From assembly GCF_021513135.1 (NCBI RefSeq), contig NZ_CP090980.1, positions 682,001-746,000 on the forward strand: a DNA stretch of 64,000 nt. Reading direction: 5' to 3'. The stretch is from Vibrio sp. SS-MA-C1-2 (GTDB lineage: Bacteria > Pseudomonadota > Gammaproteobacteria > Enterobacterales > Vibrionaceae). Positions 1-10,955 of the stretch are shown one piece after another (position 1 is the first letter of the stretch; every line of letters starts with the position of its first letter). The notes beneath the pieces were generated by a model. That model was not told where the DNA came from, did no database searches, and was given only the letters and a program-made list of their open reading frames with translations. A program made the position numbers and the translations under genes.

Positions 1-1263
1 TCAATCTCTTTACCCCCAGAGCGCTTAGGATTTTTACTTGCTGTTTCAGCATTAAGCCAAGATCGTTTTGAAGAAGAGTTAAGTGAAGGTGAGTTAATCG
101 ATGCTTTTCGTATTGTCAGTGATCAATTTGAACAATCAAGAGATACCATTGCATTTCGAGCCAATAACACCATCAACGATATGGTCAAACAGCGATTGAT
201 CAACCGTTTTAGCAGCGAGTTCAGTGAAGGTGCGAGTATCTATCGTTTAACACCTTTATCTGTTGGAATTTGTGATTACTACTCGCGCCATAAAGAGTAC
301 TCAGCCTTAAAGCTTTCTATTCAATTAACTATGGTGGCTGATGAGATTGCTAAAGCCGTTAAAGCGGCTCAGCAAGGTGGAGAGGTGAGTTATTGGCATC
401 AACATGTATTCGCAGTCTTAAAGTATTCTGTTGCTGAGTTATTTGAACGTATTGACCTCAATCAGCGAACAATGGATGAGCAGCAGCAAGAAGTTAAAAA
501 TGACATTGCTGAACTGTTGAATAAAGATTGGCAAGCCGCGATTACCAGTTGTGAACTGCTACTCAATGAAACCTCTAATACGTTACAAGAGTTACAAGAT
601 ACATTACAAGCGGCAGGGGATCAGCTGCAAAGTCAATTGCTTAAAATCCAAGAGTTAACTCATGGCAACAGTGATCTGGTTTTTGTAGAAAATATTGTTT
701 TTAACTTACAAAGTAAACTCGATCGCATTATTAACTGGGGACAGCAAGCGATCGATTTATGGATTGGTTATGACCGTCATGTTCATAAATTCATCCGAAC
801 CGCTATCGATATGGATCAGAACCGAGCCTTTAGTCAGCGTCTTCGTCAATCGGTAACTGATTATTTTGATGCACCATGGTATTTAACGTTTGCCAATGCT
901 GATCGTCTTTTTGATATGAGAGATGATGCGTTAGTGCTTCGCAATGAAGAAGTCTTAGGTGAATTACCGCCAGAAATGGAATTTGAACAGCTTGAAAGTG
1001 TACGAAGCTACCTTAGTGAGCATATTGCTGACATGTTGCATCAACATAAGCATCAACAAAAACCGATCCATTTAGCCGAGTTATTGAGTAATTACTTAGA
1101 GGATCATCCTCAAAGTCGACATTTTGATGTTGCCCGCTTAGTGGTGGATCAAGCGGTACGACTGGGTTATTCGCAGGATGAACTCAACGCAGTGCAACCA
1201 CTGTGGCAGGATATAAATAAATTTGGAGCCAAGGTACAGGCCAATGTCATCGATAAATATTGA
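1..1263 (+). CDS. mukF: MukF, kleisin subunit of MukBEF condensin (5' partial)
   Basis: MukF bridges the MukB heads and recruits MukE in the SMC-like complex that organises the chromosome in enterobacteria and vibrios. The frame is already open at base 1 ([15 protein letters not shown]), so the true start lies about 20 codons before the window; the Met at 181 is internal. Visible are the N-terminal winged-helix segment ([12 protein letters not shown]), the conserved middle ([39 protein letters not shown]) and the C-terminal winged helix ending VQANVIDKY, nearly identical in style to E. coli MukF. The C-terminus overlaps the mukE start by about 20 bases, suggesting translational coupling in a mukF-mukE-mukB operon. 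The assignment is secure; only the first codons are missing. Confidence 0.97.
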   Translation, partial: SISLPPERLGFLLAVSALSQDRFEEELSEGELIDAFRIVSDQFEQSRDTIAFRANNTINDMVKQRLINRFSSEFSEGASIYRLTPLSVGICDYYSRHKEYSALKLSIQLTMVADEIAKAVKAAQQGGEVSYWHQHVFAVLKYSVAELFERIDLNQRTMDEQQQEVKNDIAELLNKDWQAAITSCELLLNETSNTLQELQDTLQAAGDQLQSQLLKIQELTHGNSDLVFVENIVFNLQSKLDRIINWGQQAIDLWIGYDRHVHKFIRTAIDMDQNRAFSQRLRQSVTDYFDAPWYLTFANADRLFDMRDDALVLRNEEVLGELPPEMEFEQLESVRSYLSEHIADMLHQHKHQQKPIHLAELLSNYLEDHPQSRHFDVARLVVDQAVRLGYSQDELNAVQPLWQDINKFGAKVQANVIDKY

Positions 1264-1978
1264 ACAACTTATTCCAGAGCAGTTAGCAAAAGCAATTGCC
1301 AGCCCGTTATTTCCTGAGCTTGATAGTCTTCTTCGTTCTGGTCGCCATATTGGTAATGAAGATCTTGATAATCATGCTTTTTTATTGGAATTTGAACATG
1401 AGTTAGCCCATTTCTATCAACGTTATCATGTTGAATTAGTTCGTGCGCCTGAAAATTTCTTTTATCTACGCCCACGTTCTAGCTCGTATATTAGTCGCAG
1501 TGTCCTTTCTGAGTTGGACATGCTGGTGGGTAAGGTACTCTGCTTTCTTTACCTAAGTCCTGAACGTCTTGCACAAGAGGGGATCTTTACTCATCACGAT
1601 GTTTATGACGAACTTTTAACCCTAGCCGATGAAGCGAAATTAATGAAGTTAGTCACCCATCGTGCAACAGGTTCCGATCTCGATAAAGAAAAATTGAACG
1701 ACAAAGTGAAAACCTCACTCCGCCGTCTTCGTCGTCTCGGGATGTTATTATCGGTTGGTGATAGCGGTAAATTCAGAATTAGTGAATCAGTGTTCCGTTT
1801 TGGTGCCGATGTTCGTGCGGGAGATGATCCTCGTGAAGCACAGCTAAGAATGATTCGTGATGGTGAAGCGGTCGTTCATGATGAGCAGCCAAATCAGGGG
1901 TCGTTGTTAGATCCTGATTCAGAAAAAAACGAAGATGAAATGAGATATGAGCAAGTAACACAGGAGCAATCATTATGA
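1244..1978 (+). CDS. mukE: MukE, condensin accessory subunit
   Basis: MukE binds MukF and modulates MukB ATPase activity and DNA loading. I chose the Met at 1244 ([17 protein letters not shown]) because it matches the E. coli MukE start; an in-frame Met at 1223 lies deeper inside mukF. Conserved blocks include [50 protein letters not shown] and the C-terminal [17 protein letters not shown]. The tail is acidic and low in complexity, as usual in this family. Its TGA stop overlaps the mukB ATG (ATGATG at 1975-1980), the classic coupled arrangement. About 244 residues, normal for the family. Confidence 0.97.
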   Translation: MSSINIEQLIPEQLAKAIASPLFPELDSLLRSGRHIGNEDLDNHAFLLEFEHELAHFYQRYHVELVRAPENFFYLRPRSSSYISRSVLSELDMLVGKVLCFLYLSPERLAQEGIFTHHDVYDELLTLADEAKLMKLVTHRATGSDLDKEKLNDKVKTSLRRLRRLGMLLSVGDSGKFRISESVFRFGADVRAGDDPREAQLRMIRDGEAVVHDEQPNQGSLLDPDSEKNEDEMRYEQVTQEQSL

Positions 1979-4900
1979 TGGAACGTGGTAAGTTTCACTC
2001 AATGACCATGATTAACTGGAACGGCTTTTTTGCTCGAACCTTTGATCTTGATGAAATGGTGACAACCCTCTCAGGGGGAAATGGTGCCGGTAAATCGACG
2101 GCGATGGCTTCATTTATTACGGCGCTGATCCCAGATCAGACACTACTTCATTTTCGAAATACCACCGAAGCAGGAAGTTCAAATGCCTCCCGTGATAAGG
2201 GATTACACGGTAAGTTAAAGCCGGGCACCTGTTATTCTGCTTTAGAGATTGTAAACTCGAAGAATCAACGCCTTGTTTTTGCCGTTAAGTTACAACAGAT
2301 TGCAGGACGAGATAAGAAAGTTGAAATCAAACCGATCATTATTAAAGGGTTGCCGACGGCGATCTCTGTTTCTGAATTATTAATTGAAACTCAAGGTAAT
2401 GGCCAAGCACGAGTGCGTCCGATCAATGAGTTGAAAGAGTTTGCGCTAGCGATTGAAGGTGTTCAGTTTACCGCGTGTAATTCCGTTACCGACTACCATG
2501 GTGAAATGTTTGAATACGGCGTGTTACCGAAGAAACTGCGTAATCAAAGTGACCGTGGTAAATATTATCGTTTGATTGAAGCCTCTTTATTTGGTGGGAT
2601 CTCAAGTGCGATTACCCGATCGTTAAGGGACTACCTTCTACCTCAAAACGGTGGTGTGAAAAAAGCATTCCAAGATATGGAAGGGGCATTACGTGAGAAT
2701 AGAATGACCCTTGAAGCGATCAAAGTCACTCAATCAGATCGTGATCTTTTTAAACATTTAATTACTGAAGCAACCCATTATGTTGCTGCAGATTATATGC
2801 GCAACGCCAATGAGCGTCGTAAAAATCTTGAGCTAACACTACAGCAACGCCGAGAATTGTTCTCTACTCAACAACAAGTTGAACAGCAGAATAAGCAGTC
2901 TGTCATGTTACGTGAAAAGCTCGATGAACAGAAAGAGCTTGAACAACAACTAGAGATTGACCACCAAGGCGCATCAGATCATTTCCAATTGGTGCAATCT
3001 GCCGTTCGCCAGCATCAAAAAATTACCCGTTACCAAGAAGAGCTAGAAGATCTGGCAGAAAAGCTTGAAGAGCAGGTGATGATTGTCGAAGAGGCAAGTG
3101 AGCGTTTAGAGGAGTCTGAACAGCAAGGTCAGTACTTTGAAGATGAAGTTGATAGCTTAAAGTCGCAACTGGCCGATTATCAACAAGCTTTGGATGTTCA
3201 ACAAACTCGCGCTTTGCAATATCAGCAAGCGGTAGACGTGTTAAATCGTGCCAAAGCGAGTTGCCAAAATCCTGACTTGACGGTTAAGCAAGCAGAGCAA
3301 CAGAATAAACATTTAAAAGAACAACAAACGGCTTTAACCTCTTCGTTACTCTCGTTGCAGCATCAGTTAGATATTGCTTCTGCTGCCACAGAGCAATTTG
3401 AAGATGCACTCAAGTTAGTCTGTCAGATAAGTGGTGAAAACGTTGACCGTCAAGCTGCTGCAGATACGGCGCGTCAGTTAATCCAGCAAGGTCAGCACTT
3501 CCAAGAGATTGTTGCCAATAAAGAGCAGACTCAACAGCAATTTAATGAGCTTCAACGTCGACTACGTCAACAGCAGCAAGCGAAAGAGTTAAGTGGTGAT
3601 TATCATAAATTGACCCACTTTGTTGTTGATGATGAACTGTTTTTAGAAGAGCGTGCTGCTCTGCATCAAGAGCAGATGGAAGAGCGACAGTTCCAGTTAG
3701 AAGATCAAGCTGATCAACGTTTAGCGTTAAGTAATCATAAACAGAACTTAACCACTAAAATTACTGCGCTAGAAAAAGCAACGGCACCTTGGTTTGCCGC
3801 CAATTCGGCACTTGATCTGCTTGAACAGCAGACGACGGCAGTCAATATCGAGGCTGATTTTGATTCAACATTGAGCGTGACGAATGCGATGCAGCAGGTT
3901 TTAGATGCTGAACGTCAAGTTTCTCAACGTCGTGACCAATTGGCTGAGAAGAAAGGTCAATTAGAGTCTGAAATCGAACGTTTAGCTCAACCTGGTGGTA
4001 ACAGTGATCCAAGATTACACGCTTTAGCCGATACCCTAGGTGGGGTTCTTCTTTCTGAAATCTATGATGATGTAACACTTGAAGATGCGCCTTATTTCAG
4101 CTCACTTTATGGTCCTGCACGTCATGCGATTGTGGTTTCTGATCTTAAAGGGGTGAAAGAGAAGCTGGTCAATCTAGATGATTGCCCGGATGATCTCTAT
4201 ATTATTGAAGGGGATTTAGATGCTTTCGATGATAATGTATTTGATGCCGATGATTTAGGGGATGCGGTTTGTGTTCATTTAAATGATCGCCAAATGCGTT
4301 ACTCTCGTTTCCCGAAAGTACCGCTATTTGGCACTGCTGCGCGTGAAATGCGATTAAATGATTTGCGAGAGCAGCGTGAAGCATTGATTGAAGACCATGC
4401 ATCCACTGCGTTTGAGTCTCAAAAATTACAACGTTTATATCAGAGTTATAATCAGTTTGTCGCGACTCATTTGTCTGTGGTGTTTGATGATGATCCTGAA
4501 GTTGGATTAAAACAAGCAAGAACAGAGCTTAATAACGGCACAGCAAAACTTAATGAGCTTACTGAGCAAGGTATTCAACTTAAGTCTCAGTTAGAGCAAG
4601 ATAAAGTGGCTATTTCGTTACTGAATCGACTGTCACCGTTGGTGAATACCTTGCAAGAGTCTAACTTAGCGACTCAATTAGAAGAGAGTGGTAATAAAGT
4701 TGCGCTACTCGATAAAGCGGTTATTTTTGTCCAAAAACATGGTAAGCAAGTTAAAGCATTAGAGACTTGTCAGCATGTTTTAGCTTCAGATCCTCAGCAG
4801 TTTGAACAAGTAAAATCTGATTATCAGCAAATTGATCAACAGTTACAGTCGCTGAAAAAGCAGCAGTTTATCTTGGCTGATCTTTATGAACGTCGTCATC

Positions 4901-6453
4901 ACTTTGATTATCAAGACTCGATTGAATTGGTAAACAAAAGCAGTGAACTGAATGAGCAACTTAAAGTGAAGCTGCTCGCGGCGGAAGGACAGCGTACTCA
5001 AAGTCGAGCGCAAAGAAAGCAGCAGCAAAGCCAGTTAAACCAATATAATCAACTATTGGCATCATTGAAGAGCGCACATCAAGCAAAACAAGAGACGTTG
5101 GTAGAATTTCAACGTGAGCTAGATGATTTAGGGGTTCGTGCTGATATTGACAGTGCAAACCGAGCTGAACAGCGTAAAGAAGAGCTTTACCAGCAACTCT
5201 CTACGCTAAGAACTAAACGCAGTGACAATGAGAAACAGCTGACTGCCACTGAACTAAATATCCGTTCATCGATTAAGCAGATCAAAAAATTGATTACGGC
5301 CTACCAAGAGTTGCGTCAACAGGTGGTGAAGGCAAAAGCGGGTTGGTGTGCTGTATTGCGTTTAGCGCGTGATAGTGATGTAGAGCGTCGTTTAAATCGT
5401 CGTGATCTAGCCTACAAATCAGCGGATGAATTACGTTCGATGTCTGATAAATCCTTGGGTGCGCTTCGTATTGCGGTGGCGAATAATGAACGTCTTCGTG
5501 ATGCACTCCGAGCTTCTGAAGATGCAGCACGACCAGAACGTAAAATCCTCTTCTACGTTGAGGTTTATCAGCACTTAAGAGAGCGTATTCGTCAGGATAT
5601 TATTCAAACCGATGATCCAGTAGAAGCGATTGAAGAGATGGAAGTGGAGTTAGCGCGTTTAACTCATGAGTTGACCCAACGAGAAAAACGTCTTGCGATC
5701 AGCTCTGAAAGCGTCGCGAATATTATTCGTAAAACCATCCAACGTGAGCAGAATCGTATTCGACTGCTTAACCAAGGGCTACAGAATATCGTCTTTGGTC
5801 AGGTTAAAGGGGTTCGTCTTAACGTCAATATCCGAGAAACCCATACTCAGTTATTGGTTGGCCTCTCTGAACAGCAAGAGTTACATCAAGACCTGTTTAA
5901 TAATGATGCACTGACGTTCTCGGAAGCAATGGCGAAACTGTTCCAACGTATTAATGCTCATATTGATACCGGGCAACGTACTGCTCAAACCCTTGGTGAA
6001 GAGTTACTCGATTATCGTAACTATCTTGAACTGGGTATTGAAGTGAATCGAGGAACTGAAGGTTGGTTACGGGCAGAAAGTGGTGCGCTATCAACCGGCG
6101 AGGCGATCGGTACGGGTCAAGCTATTCTATTAATGGTTATGCAGAGTTGGGAAGAGGAGTCACGTCGACTTCGTAGTAAAGATATTATCCCTTGTCGCTT
6201 GTTGTTCTTAGATGAAGCCGCACGACTGGATGCGAAGTCGATTGCTACCTTGTTTGAGCTGTGTGAGCGACTTGATATGCAGCTATTAATTGCTGCGCCC
6301 GAGAATATCAGCCCAGAAAAAGGGACGACCTATAAATTGATCCGTAAGATCATGAAGGATCGAGAGCATGTTCATGTTGTCGGTTTGAAAGGGTTTGTGA
6401 GCAATAATGGAGAGGCGGCTAATCAACAATTGCCGCTAGAAGATATCTCTTAA
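1975..6453 (+). CDS. mukB: MukB, SMC-like condensin ATPase
   Basis: The ATPase subunit of MukBEF; it acts on the nucleoid in chromosome compaction and segregation and is known to contact topoisomerase IV. The 1492 residues compare with about 1486 in E. coli. The N-terminal head carries Walker [10 protein letters not shown] (residues 34-42). Two long coiled-coil arms rich in Q, E, L and K follow, separated by the hinge near residues 660-780 ([21 protein letters not shown]). The C-terminal head carries the signature [13 protein letters not shown] and the Walker B/D-loop [11 protein letters not shown]. It starts inside the mukE stop codon. Downstream are an IRU starting one base after the stop region and a rho-independent terminator at 6603-6648. 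It appears intact. Confidence 0.98.
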   Translation: MMERGKFHSMTMINWNGFFARTFDLDEMVTTLSGGNGAGKSTAMASFITALIPDQTLLHFRNTTEAGSSNASRDKGLHGKLKPGTCYSALEIVNSKNQRLVFAVKLQQIAGRDKKVEIKPIIIKGLPTAISVSELLIETQGNGQARVRPINELKEFALAIEGVQFTACNSVTDYHGEMFEYGVLPKKLRNQSDRGKYYRLIEASLFGGISSAITRSLRDYLLPQNGGVKKAFQDMEGALRENRMTLEAIKVTQSDRDLFKHLITEATHYVAADYMRNANERRKNLELTLQQRRELFSTQQQVEQQNKQSVMLREKLDEQKELEQQLEIDHQGASDHFQLVQSAVRQHQKITRYQEELEDLAEKLEEQVMIVEEASERLEESEQQGQYFEDEVDSLKSQLADYQQALDVQQTRALQYQQAVDVLNRAKASCQNPDLTVKQAEQQNKHLKEQQTALTSSLLSLQHQLDIASAATEQFEDALKLVCQISGENVDRQAAADTARQLIQQGQHFQEIVANKEQTQQQFNELQRRLRQQQQAKELSGDYHKLTHFVVDDELFLEERAALHQEQMEERQFQLEDQADQRLALSNHKQNLTTKITALEKATAPWFAANSALDLLEQQTTAVNIEADFDSTLSVTNAMQQVLDAERQVSQRRDQLAEKKGQLESEIERLAQPGGNSDPRLHALADTLGGVLLSEIYDDVTLEDAPYFSSLYGPARHAIVVSDLKGVKEKLVNLDDCPDDLYIIEGDLDAFDDNVFDADDLGDAVCVHLNDRQMRYSRFPKVPLFGTAAREMRLNDLREQREALIEDHASTAFESQKLQRLYQSYNQFVATHLSVVFDDDPEVGLKQARTELNNGTAKLNELTEQGIQLKSQLEQDKVAISLLNRLSPLVNTLQESNLATQLEESGNKVALLDKAVIFVQKHGKQVKALETCQHVLASDPQQFEQVKSDYQQIDQQLQSLKKQQFILADLYERRHHFDYQDSIELVNKSSELNEQLKVKLLAAEGQRTQSRAQRKQQQSQLNQYNQLLASLKSAHQAKQETLVEFQRELDDLGVRADIDSANRAEQRKEELYQQLSTLRTKRSDNEKQLTATELNIRSSIKQIKKLITAYQELRQQVVKAKAGWCAVLRLARDSDVERRLNRRDLAYKSADELRSMSDKSLGALRIAVANNERLRDALRASEDAARPERKILFYVEVYQHLRERIRQDIIQTDDPVEAIEEMEVELARLTHELTQREKRLAISSESVANIIRKTIQREQNRIRLLNQGLQNIVFGQVKGVRLNVNIRETHTQLLVGLSEQQELHQDLFNNDALTFSEAMAKLFQRINAHIDTGQRTAQTLGEELLDYRNYLELGIEVNRGTEGWLRAESGALSTGEAIGTGQAILLMVMQSWEEESRRLRSKDIIPCRLLFLDEAARLDAKSIATLFELCERLDMQLLIAAPENISPEKGTTYKLIRKIMKDREHVHVVGLKGFVSNNGEAANQQLPLEDIS

Positions 6454-6454
6454 T

Positions 6455-6581
6455 TATCCCCTTCTTACTTGAAGTTGCTAGGTTGTTGGCGATATTCATT
6501 CGCCCCAATTATATAGAAAACCTATACTCATGGGGCCTCATTCACTTGCCGCCTACTAGCAACGCCAATGACTTTGGGTAT
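6455..6581 (+). repeat. ERIC-type intergenic repeat (IRU), copy 1
   Basis: Full-length copy opening TATCCCCTTCTTACTTGAAG and closing ACTTTGGGTAT, with the central CCCCAATTATATAG and CTCATGGGGCCTC arms that pair across the middle. It begins one base after the mukB stop, so the mukB transcript carries it before reaching its terminator. Other copies in the window are catalogued separately. The ERIC assignment rests on remembered similarity to the ERIC core (TTGCCGCC, GGGG palindromic centre, AACTCCAATTATTT end). Confidence 0.9.
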
Positions 6582-6602
6582 CGATCTGAGATATTAAAAT
6601 AG

Positions 6603-6648
6603 AGCCACAATGCAGAGCTGATGAAGTGACTGTGTTGTGGCTTTTTTA
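6603..6648 (+). terminator. Rho-independent terminator of muk operon
   Basis: AGCCACAA pairs with TTGTGGCT (6603-6610 with 6635-6642), followed directly by a run of Ts. It lies after the IRU, so the repeat is inside the 3' untranslated region of mukB. Confidence 0.75.
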
Positions 6649-6732
6649 TTGTCTTGTTTCTTTGATTTAATCGTAATAGGCGAAACGAATCACAAAAGCA
6701 ATATTTTCTCTATTTTTTCGTGGTAGCAGTGA

Positions 6733-6760
6733 TTGTTATTACAAAGTGTTACTTTATAAT
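6733..6760 (+). promoter_or_regulatory. Putative sigma-70 promoter for the 5'-nucleotidase lipoprotein
   Basis: TTGTTA (6733-6738), a 16-base spacer and a perfect TATAAT (6755-6760), about 60 bases before the coding start at 6821, which has AAGGA as its ribosome binding site. Prediction only. Confidence 0.5.
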
Positions 6761-6820
6761 AAGCGCCGGATTTTAATAAATTATAAATATATTCTTATTT
6801 AGAGAATAAAAGGAATAACC

Positions 6821-8797
6821 ATGAAATTAGCAAAAAAAGTTGCTGCTATTGCTGTTGCAGCCATTTTAGGTGGCTGTGCTTCACAATCGAATACAGATGA
6901 TTTTACTCTTGTCATTGCACACGTTAACGATACTCACTCTTCTTTTGATGGTGTAAAGTCTAGCTTTGTTGCTAATGACGCAGTAGTTTATAACGAGTTT
7001 GGTGGTTACCCTCGCCTGTTAACTAAAGCAGATCAGTACAAAGAAGCCGCTCAAGAGCAAAACCAAAGCTTCCTTTTCCTACATGGCGGTGATGCATGGC
7101 AGGGAAGTGCTTATTTCAAATTAAATGAAGGGATGGCGAACGCCGATCTATTGAGCCAAATGGGACTTGATGCAATGGCATTGGGTAACCATGAATTTGA
7201 TCTATCAAATGATAAGTTAAATCAATTTATTGGCAGCATTAATTTCCCTGTATTAGCGGCAAATGTTGATACAAGTGCAGACGCTGATCTGGCTGGTCAA
7301 ACAAACTTACGTCCATATGTTGTTTATGCTTTTGATGGTAATAATAAAACAGAAGTTAAAGATTTAGATAACTTACCAAAAGATAAAGATCTTGTGGCGG
7401 TATTTGGTCTAGTTCTTGATGACATGGCGGATATCGCACCAAACACTGGTGACGTAAAATTCTCAAACATGGTTGAGAGCGCACAAGCAACGGTTGATGC
7501 TCTGCAAGCAAAAGGCGTACATAACATCATTGCACTAACGCATATCGGTAATGCGAAAGATGTGATGATTGCGAAAAATGTTAACGGTATCGATGCCATC
7601 GTGGGCGGACACTCACATACTCTATTAGGTGATTTCACTGATATCGGTCTAGAGAATAATGGCCAATATGCTGAGATGGTGGCTAACCCAGATGGTAAAT
7701 CATCAACCTGTATCGTTCAAGCGGGTCAATATGCAGAAGCAATTGGTCAAGTTGGCGTAACATTTGATAAAAATGGTAAAGTGAAAGCGTGTGAAGGTGC
7801 TAACTTATTACTAAGTAATGATGAGTTCTATGCGGACGCTTCTCGTACTGAAGAAGTTCGTTTAACTCATGATCATCACCACAATGTAGAGACGTTTATC
7901 TCTGAGCATGATGATATTGAGATCACGGCTGAAAATGGTGCGATGCGTGAAACTATCGACACTAAATATAAGCCAGCGGTTGATGAAGCATACGGTAAAG
8001 TGATTGCGCAAGTGCCTGATCAGATCCTTCATGCTCGTCGTCCGGGTGATAAAGGTTCTGACATTCATGGTTCAGATGTTGCTCCATTAGTTGCTGCAGG
8101 TCAATACTACTGGGCGAATACTAAAGCCGTTGAAGCTGTAACGGGTATGGCGGTTGATTTCTCTCTTGTTGGTGCTGGTGGTGTTCGTACCAACATCGAT
8201 GCAGGTGAGTACCGTGAAGGTAATGTCTCTCTTGAATTACAACCGTTCTCTAACTTTATGTCGGTATTAACGGTTAAAGGTTCAACCATTAAGCAGCTAC
8301 TGAATGAAACAGTAACAGCAACCCTTCCTGAAGGTGCGCATGCGGGTAAATTTGTCTACGGTGGTCATATCCGTTATAGCTTTACAGAAACAACAGCCCA
8401 TAAAGCGGGTAAGTTGGATTATGTTGAAGTGATGACGGGCACAGAGGCTAATCCTGTTTGGACGTCATTGAAAGATGATCAAAATTACAACATCGCATTA
8501 AATAACTATAATGCAACAGGTAATGATGGTTGGAGTGCACTGTACCAAGCACAGAAAGTGAAGAGTAACCGTGTTGATCTTGCTTATGTTGATGGCAAGC
8601 TAACTGGCTTTAAAGTGAAGAATATCAATTCAGTAGACGGTAAGTACAAAGTGAACTACTTAGGTGCGAAACCAAACTGTAAAGCAGATAATACTGAGTG
8701 TAATACCGATGCATTAGCGATGATTGAATACGTTGAGCATAGCCGTCCAGTATTAACGGAATTAAGCTACGATGTTGTGACGTTGAATCGTAAATAG
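6821..8797 (+). CDS. Lipoprotein metallophosphoesterase/5'-nucleotidase (UshA/NutA-type)
   Basis: Probably hydrolyses extracellular nucleotides or related phosphoesters in the periplasm or at the cell surface, feeding nucleosides and phosphate to the cell. The N-terminus is a signal peptide ending in a lipobox (AAILGGCASQ, Cys19), so it should be lipid-anchored. The calcineurin-like domain follows with metal-site motifs HVNDTHS, HGGDAWQG, LGNHEFDL and GGHSHTLLG. The C-terminal 5'-nucleotidase domain contains VGAGGVRTNID and YNATGNDGW, matching the substrate-binding half of UshA. At 658 residues it is longer than E. coli UshA (550), with additional middle and C-terminal segments including a His-rich HDHHHN. 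A second family member lacking the signal peptide lies at 23273. Exact substrate is unknown. Confidence 0.85.
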   Translation: MKLAKKVAAIAVAAILGGCASQSNTDDFTLVIAHVNDTHSSFDGVKSSFVANDAVVYNEFGGYPRLLTKADQYKEAAQEQNQSFLFLHGGDAWQGSAYFKLNEGMANADLLSQMGLDAMALGNHEFDLSNDKLNQFIGSINFPVLAANVDTSADADLAGQTNLRPYVVYAFDGNNKTEVKDLDNLPKDKDLVAVFGLVLDDMADIAPNTGDVKFSNMVESAQATVDALQAKGVHNIIALTHIGNAKDVMIAKNVNGIDAIVGGHSHTLLGDFTDIGLENNGQYAEMVANPDGKSSTCIVQAGQYAEAIGQVGVTFDKNGKVKACEGANLLLSNDEFYADASRTEEVRLTHDHHHNVETFISEHDDIEITAENGAMRETIDTKYKPAVDEAYGKVIAQVPDQILHARRPGDKGSDIHGSDVAPLVAAGQYYWANTKAVEAVTGMAVDFSLVGAGGVRTNIDAGEYREGNVSLELQPFSNFMSVLTVKGSTIKQLLNETVTATLPEGAHAGKFVYGGHIRYSFTETTAHKAGKLDYVEVMTGTEANPVWTSLKDDQNYNIALNNYNATGNDGWSALYQAQKVKSNRVDLAYVDGKLTGFKVKNINSVDGKYKVNYLGAKPNCKADNTECNTDALAMIEYVEHSRPVLTELSYDVVTLNRK

Positions 8798-8870
8798 TAG
8801 TCAGTCAATATCTATTTGATTGATAAAACAGGCTAAAAATACGCATAATCAATAATTTAGCCTTGTTAAT

Positions 8871-8918
8871 TAACCCTGCTTTTCTGGCGAGACTCGCTAG
8901 AATGGTGGGGTTATTTTT
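8871..8918 (+). terminator. Rho-independent terminator after 5'-nucleotidase gene
   Basis: TAACCC pairs with GGGTTA; nested inside, TCT-GCGAG pairs with CTCGC-AGA, and a run of Ts follows. It is well placed 74 bases after the stop. Confidence 0.75.
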
Positions 8919-8970
8919 TACCTGTTCATTTTTTATTTTATGTTATTAGTCCTAACTGATAAGAGTGACA

Positions 8971-9094
8971 TATCCCCTTCATACTTGAAGTTGTTAGGTT
9001 GTTGGCGTCGCTCATTTGCCCCAATCATATAGTAGACCTATACTCATGTAGCCTCACTTGCCGCCGACTATCAACGCCAATTATTTTAGGTATA
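8971..9094 (+). repeat. ERIC-type IRU, copy 2
   Basis: TATCCCCTTCATACTTGAAG at the left and TTATTTTAGGTATA at the right, slightly shortened near the CCTCACTTGCCGCC arm. It lies between the convergent nucleotidase and unknown exported-protein genes. Confidence 0.88.
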
Positions 9095-9107
9095 AATTCA
9101 TGATGGA

Positions 9108-10211
9108 TTATTTTTTTGGTGCAGCCCGGTGTAGTCGGTCGCCTCTGGTCTGTTTAGTAAAGAAGAGATCAAATTGGAAAGTAATCGCGGGTGTAATATC
9201 GTAATTATTTTTTTCAGGGAAGGTAATTTCAGGTATCACTTTTAAGTAGAGCCATTTTTTATAGACTCGATAATAAAACTCTGCAGAGACCCAATAATCC
9301 GTCGGCGAGAAGGAGGGGCGACTTTGTTGAGAAAATCCTAAGTTATATTGAATCAAATAACGATCACTAGGTCGTTGGTAATAAGAGATCCCTTCATATA
9401 ACTCCCAAATGTTCTCGTCATCTAAAAATTGTGCTTGAGCTGTCGCTGTCCAAAATGATTCTGTTTGATTTTTAAAAAATAGATTAAATTCCGTTTTTGA
9501 GCCAAAGCCATCTTGATCATAATAGAAAAATCGCTGCTTTACTTGGCTCACTAAATTGTCATTTAACTCATGGAAGCGTGACACTCGCACTCGAGCAAAA
9601 GGGTTAACGGGCAATTTAAATTTAACACCGACATCGAAACTGCTTTTCCACCGTAGACTTTCACGACCATAAAAGCGCAATGCAGCAGTGGCGTTATCTT
9701 GTTTATCATCAATATTCGATGAACCTAGATCATAATCACGTTGCTGGCTTTCCGGGGACTTAAAGTCATCAGGGTCAGAGTCTAATACTAATTTAAAGCG
9801 CTTTTTGGTATTAGGGAGACTCAGTCTAAGTTTAAAACTACTGATATAACTAGGTGATTCATGGTGCTCAAAGCGCTGGGCGACCTTGATTTGGAAATAA
9901 CTTAAGTTCTCAATATCATCTTCTAATTCAGAAGAGGCAATAAATCGATCTAAGCTAGAGGCTGAACTCGTTACCCCTTGACTGATTAACTGCTGTTTGT
10001 CATCAATCCAATCCATTGTTGTTTCTAAAGCCGGTGACGTTGATGGTTGTTCGACAGGATCATCTGTATTTATTACTGCTGCTGTTACTGTTGCTTTCGT
10101 TGTTGATGTCGTTTGTTCGTCAGCAATCACCAAGCTTGATGATAAAAAGAAAAGAAAAGAAAAGCAAAAAAGGATAGAACGAGTTATTGTCGTACATTGT
10201 TGATTAAACAT
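9108..10211 (-). CDS. Exported protein of unknown function, possible beta-barrel
   Basis: I do not recognise a named family. The first 30 residues are a signal peptide (hydrophobic ILFCFSFLFFLSSSLVIA, then DEQ). A Thr/Ser/Ala-rich linker spans about residues 31-70. From about residue 100 to the end the chain alternates polar and aromatic or hydrophobic residues in short strands (FKLRLSLP, AALRFYGRE, FDVGVKFKLPV, RFFYYDQDGFG, YLIQYNLGFSQQ), ending AITFQFDLFF and a basic tail. That pattern suggests an outer-membrane or periplasmic beta-rich protein; a barrel with the aromatic strand end followed by extra basic residues is atypical. 367 residues, AAG/AGAAGT-type ribosome binding region upstream on the minus strand, no obvious operon partner. 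Confidence 0.7.
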   Translation of the reverse strand: MFNQQCTTITRSILFCFSFLFFLSSSLVIADEQTTSTTKATVTAAVINTDDPVEQPSTSPALETTMDWIDDKQQLISQGVTSSASSLDRFIASSELEDDIENLSYFQIKVAQRFEHHESPSYISSFKLRLSLPNTKKRFKLVLDSDPDDFKSPESQQRDYDLGSSNIDDKQDNATAALRFYGRESLRWKSSFDVGVKFKLPVNPFARVRVSRFHELNDNLVSQVKQRFFYYDQDGFGSKTEFNLFFKNQTESFWTATAQAQFLDDENIWELYEGISYYQRPSDRYLIQYNLGFSQQSRPSFSPTDYWVSAEFYYRVYKKWLYLKVIPEITFPEKNNYDITPAITFQFDLFFTKQTRGDRLHRAAPKK

Positions 10212-10441
10212 TATACTTCTCCTTTATCCTCAAATCTTTAATCCTTTAAACTATTGAAAGAGTGAAACAGCTTATATATCTATTCTCTTTATACTAGTTA
10301 ACGATTTGCTTTTGTGTGAAATATTCAGTCATTTTTTCGATAAACAGAGATTGATCTACCGCTTTCAGGCTTCGATAACGGTATAGCAAAGAAACATGAA
10401 TTTTAGGTTGTGTTATTTCAGATACCTTTATAAACCTCATC

Positions 10442-10570
10442 TATACCCTTCATACTTGAAGTCGCTAGGTTGTTGGCTGTATTCGTTCGCCCCAATCATA
10501 AGAGTACACCTATATTCATGGAGCCTCACTCACTTGCCGCCGACTAGCAACGCCAATTATTTTACGTATA
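10442..10570 (+). repeat. ERIC-type IRU, copy 3
   Basis: Full-length copy (TATACCCTTCATACTTGAAG to TTATTTTACGTATA). It lies in the long intergenic region upstream of the RND efflux operon. Confidence 0.9.
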
Positions 10571-10955
10571 TATTAAGAGTATATTAATATTTTCTATTTA
10601 TCTGAGAAATTCAATAGCCGATAAGTATTTAATTTTTAGTGAGATAGAATTTTATTAATGGAATTCTTGATTCCATATTTTTAACTATTAGTAATTTTAC
10701 TAGTTTTGTAAACTGGCTGCTAATCAATAGTTATACTCTTAGTTATTTGTGATTTTTATTAATCGGTACTAGGTTTATTAGTCAGTAAGTTGTTATTTAG
10801 AGTAGATATTGATTCGATAGGGACGTTATTACTATATTGTTAGCTATTTCATTAAGTTAGTTAACGGCATAGGAGAAGTAGAGGGAAAGTAATAAGTGTA
10901 AGCCTGATGCTAAATATTATAGCGAGGTTTAATCTTTACAGAGATGAGATTAATA
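10571..10955. other. AT-rich intergenic stretch before RND operon
   Basis: No convincing coding frame, hairpin or consensus promoter found. The stretch is very AT-rich and probably contains the promoter of the efflux operon, but I cannot place it. Confidence 0.5.

Noticed and set aside
1269-5530. Several minus-strand open frames inside mukE and mukB
   Set aside because: They run opposite to strongly conserved MukE/MukB coding sequence, lack ribosome binding sites and have His/Gln-rich compositions typical of antisense frames.
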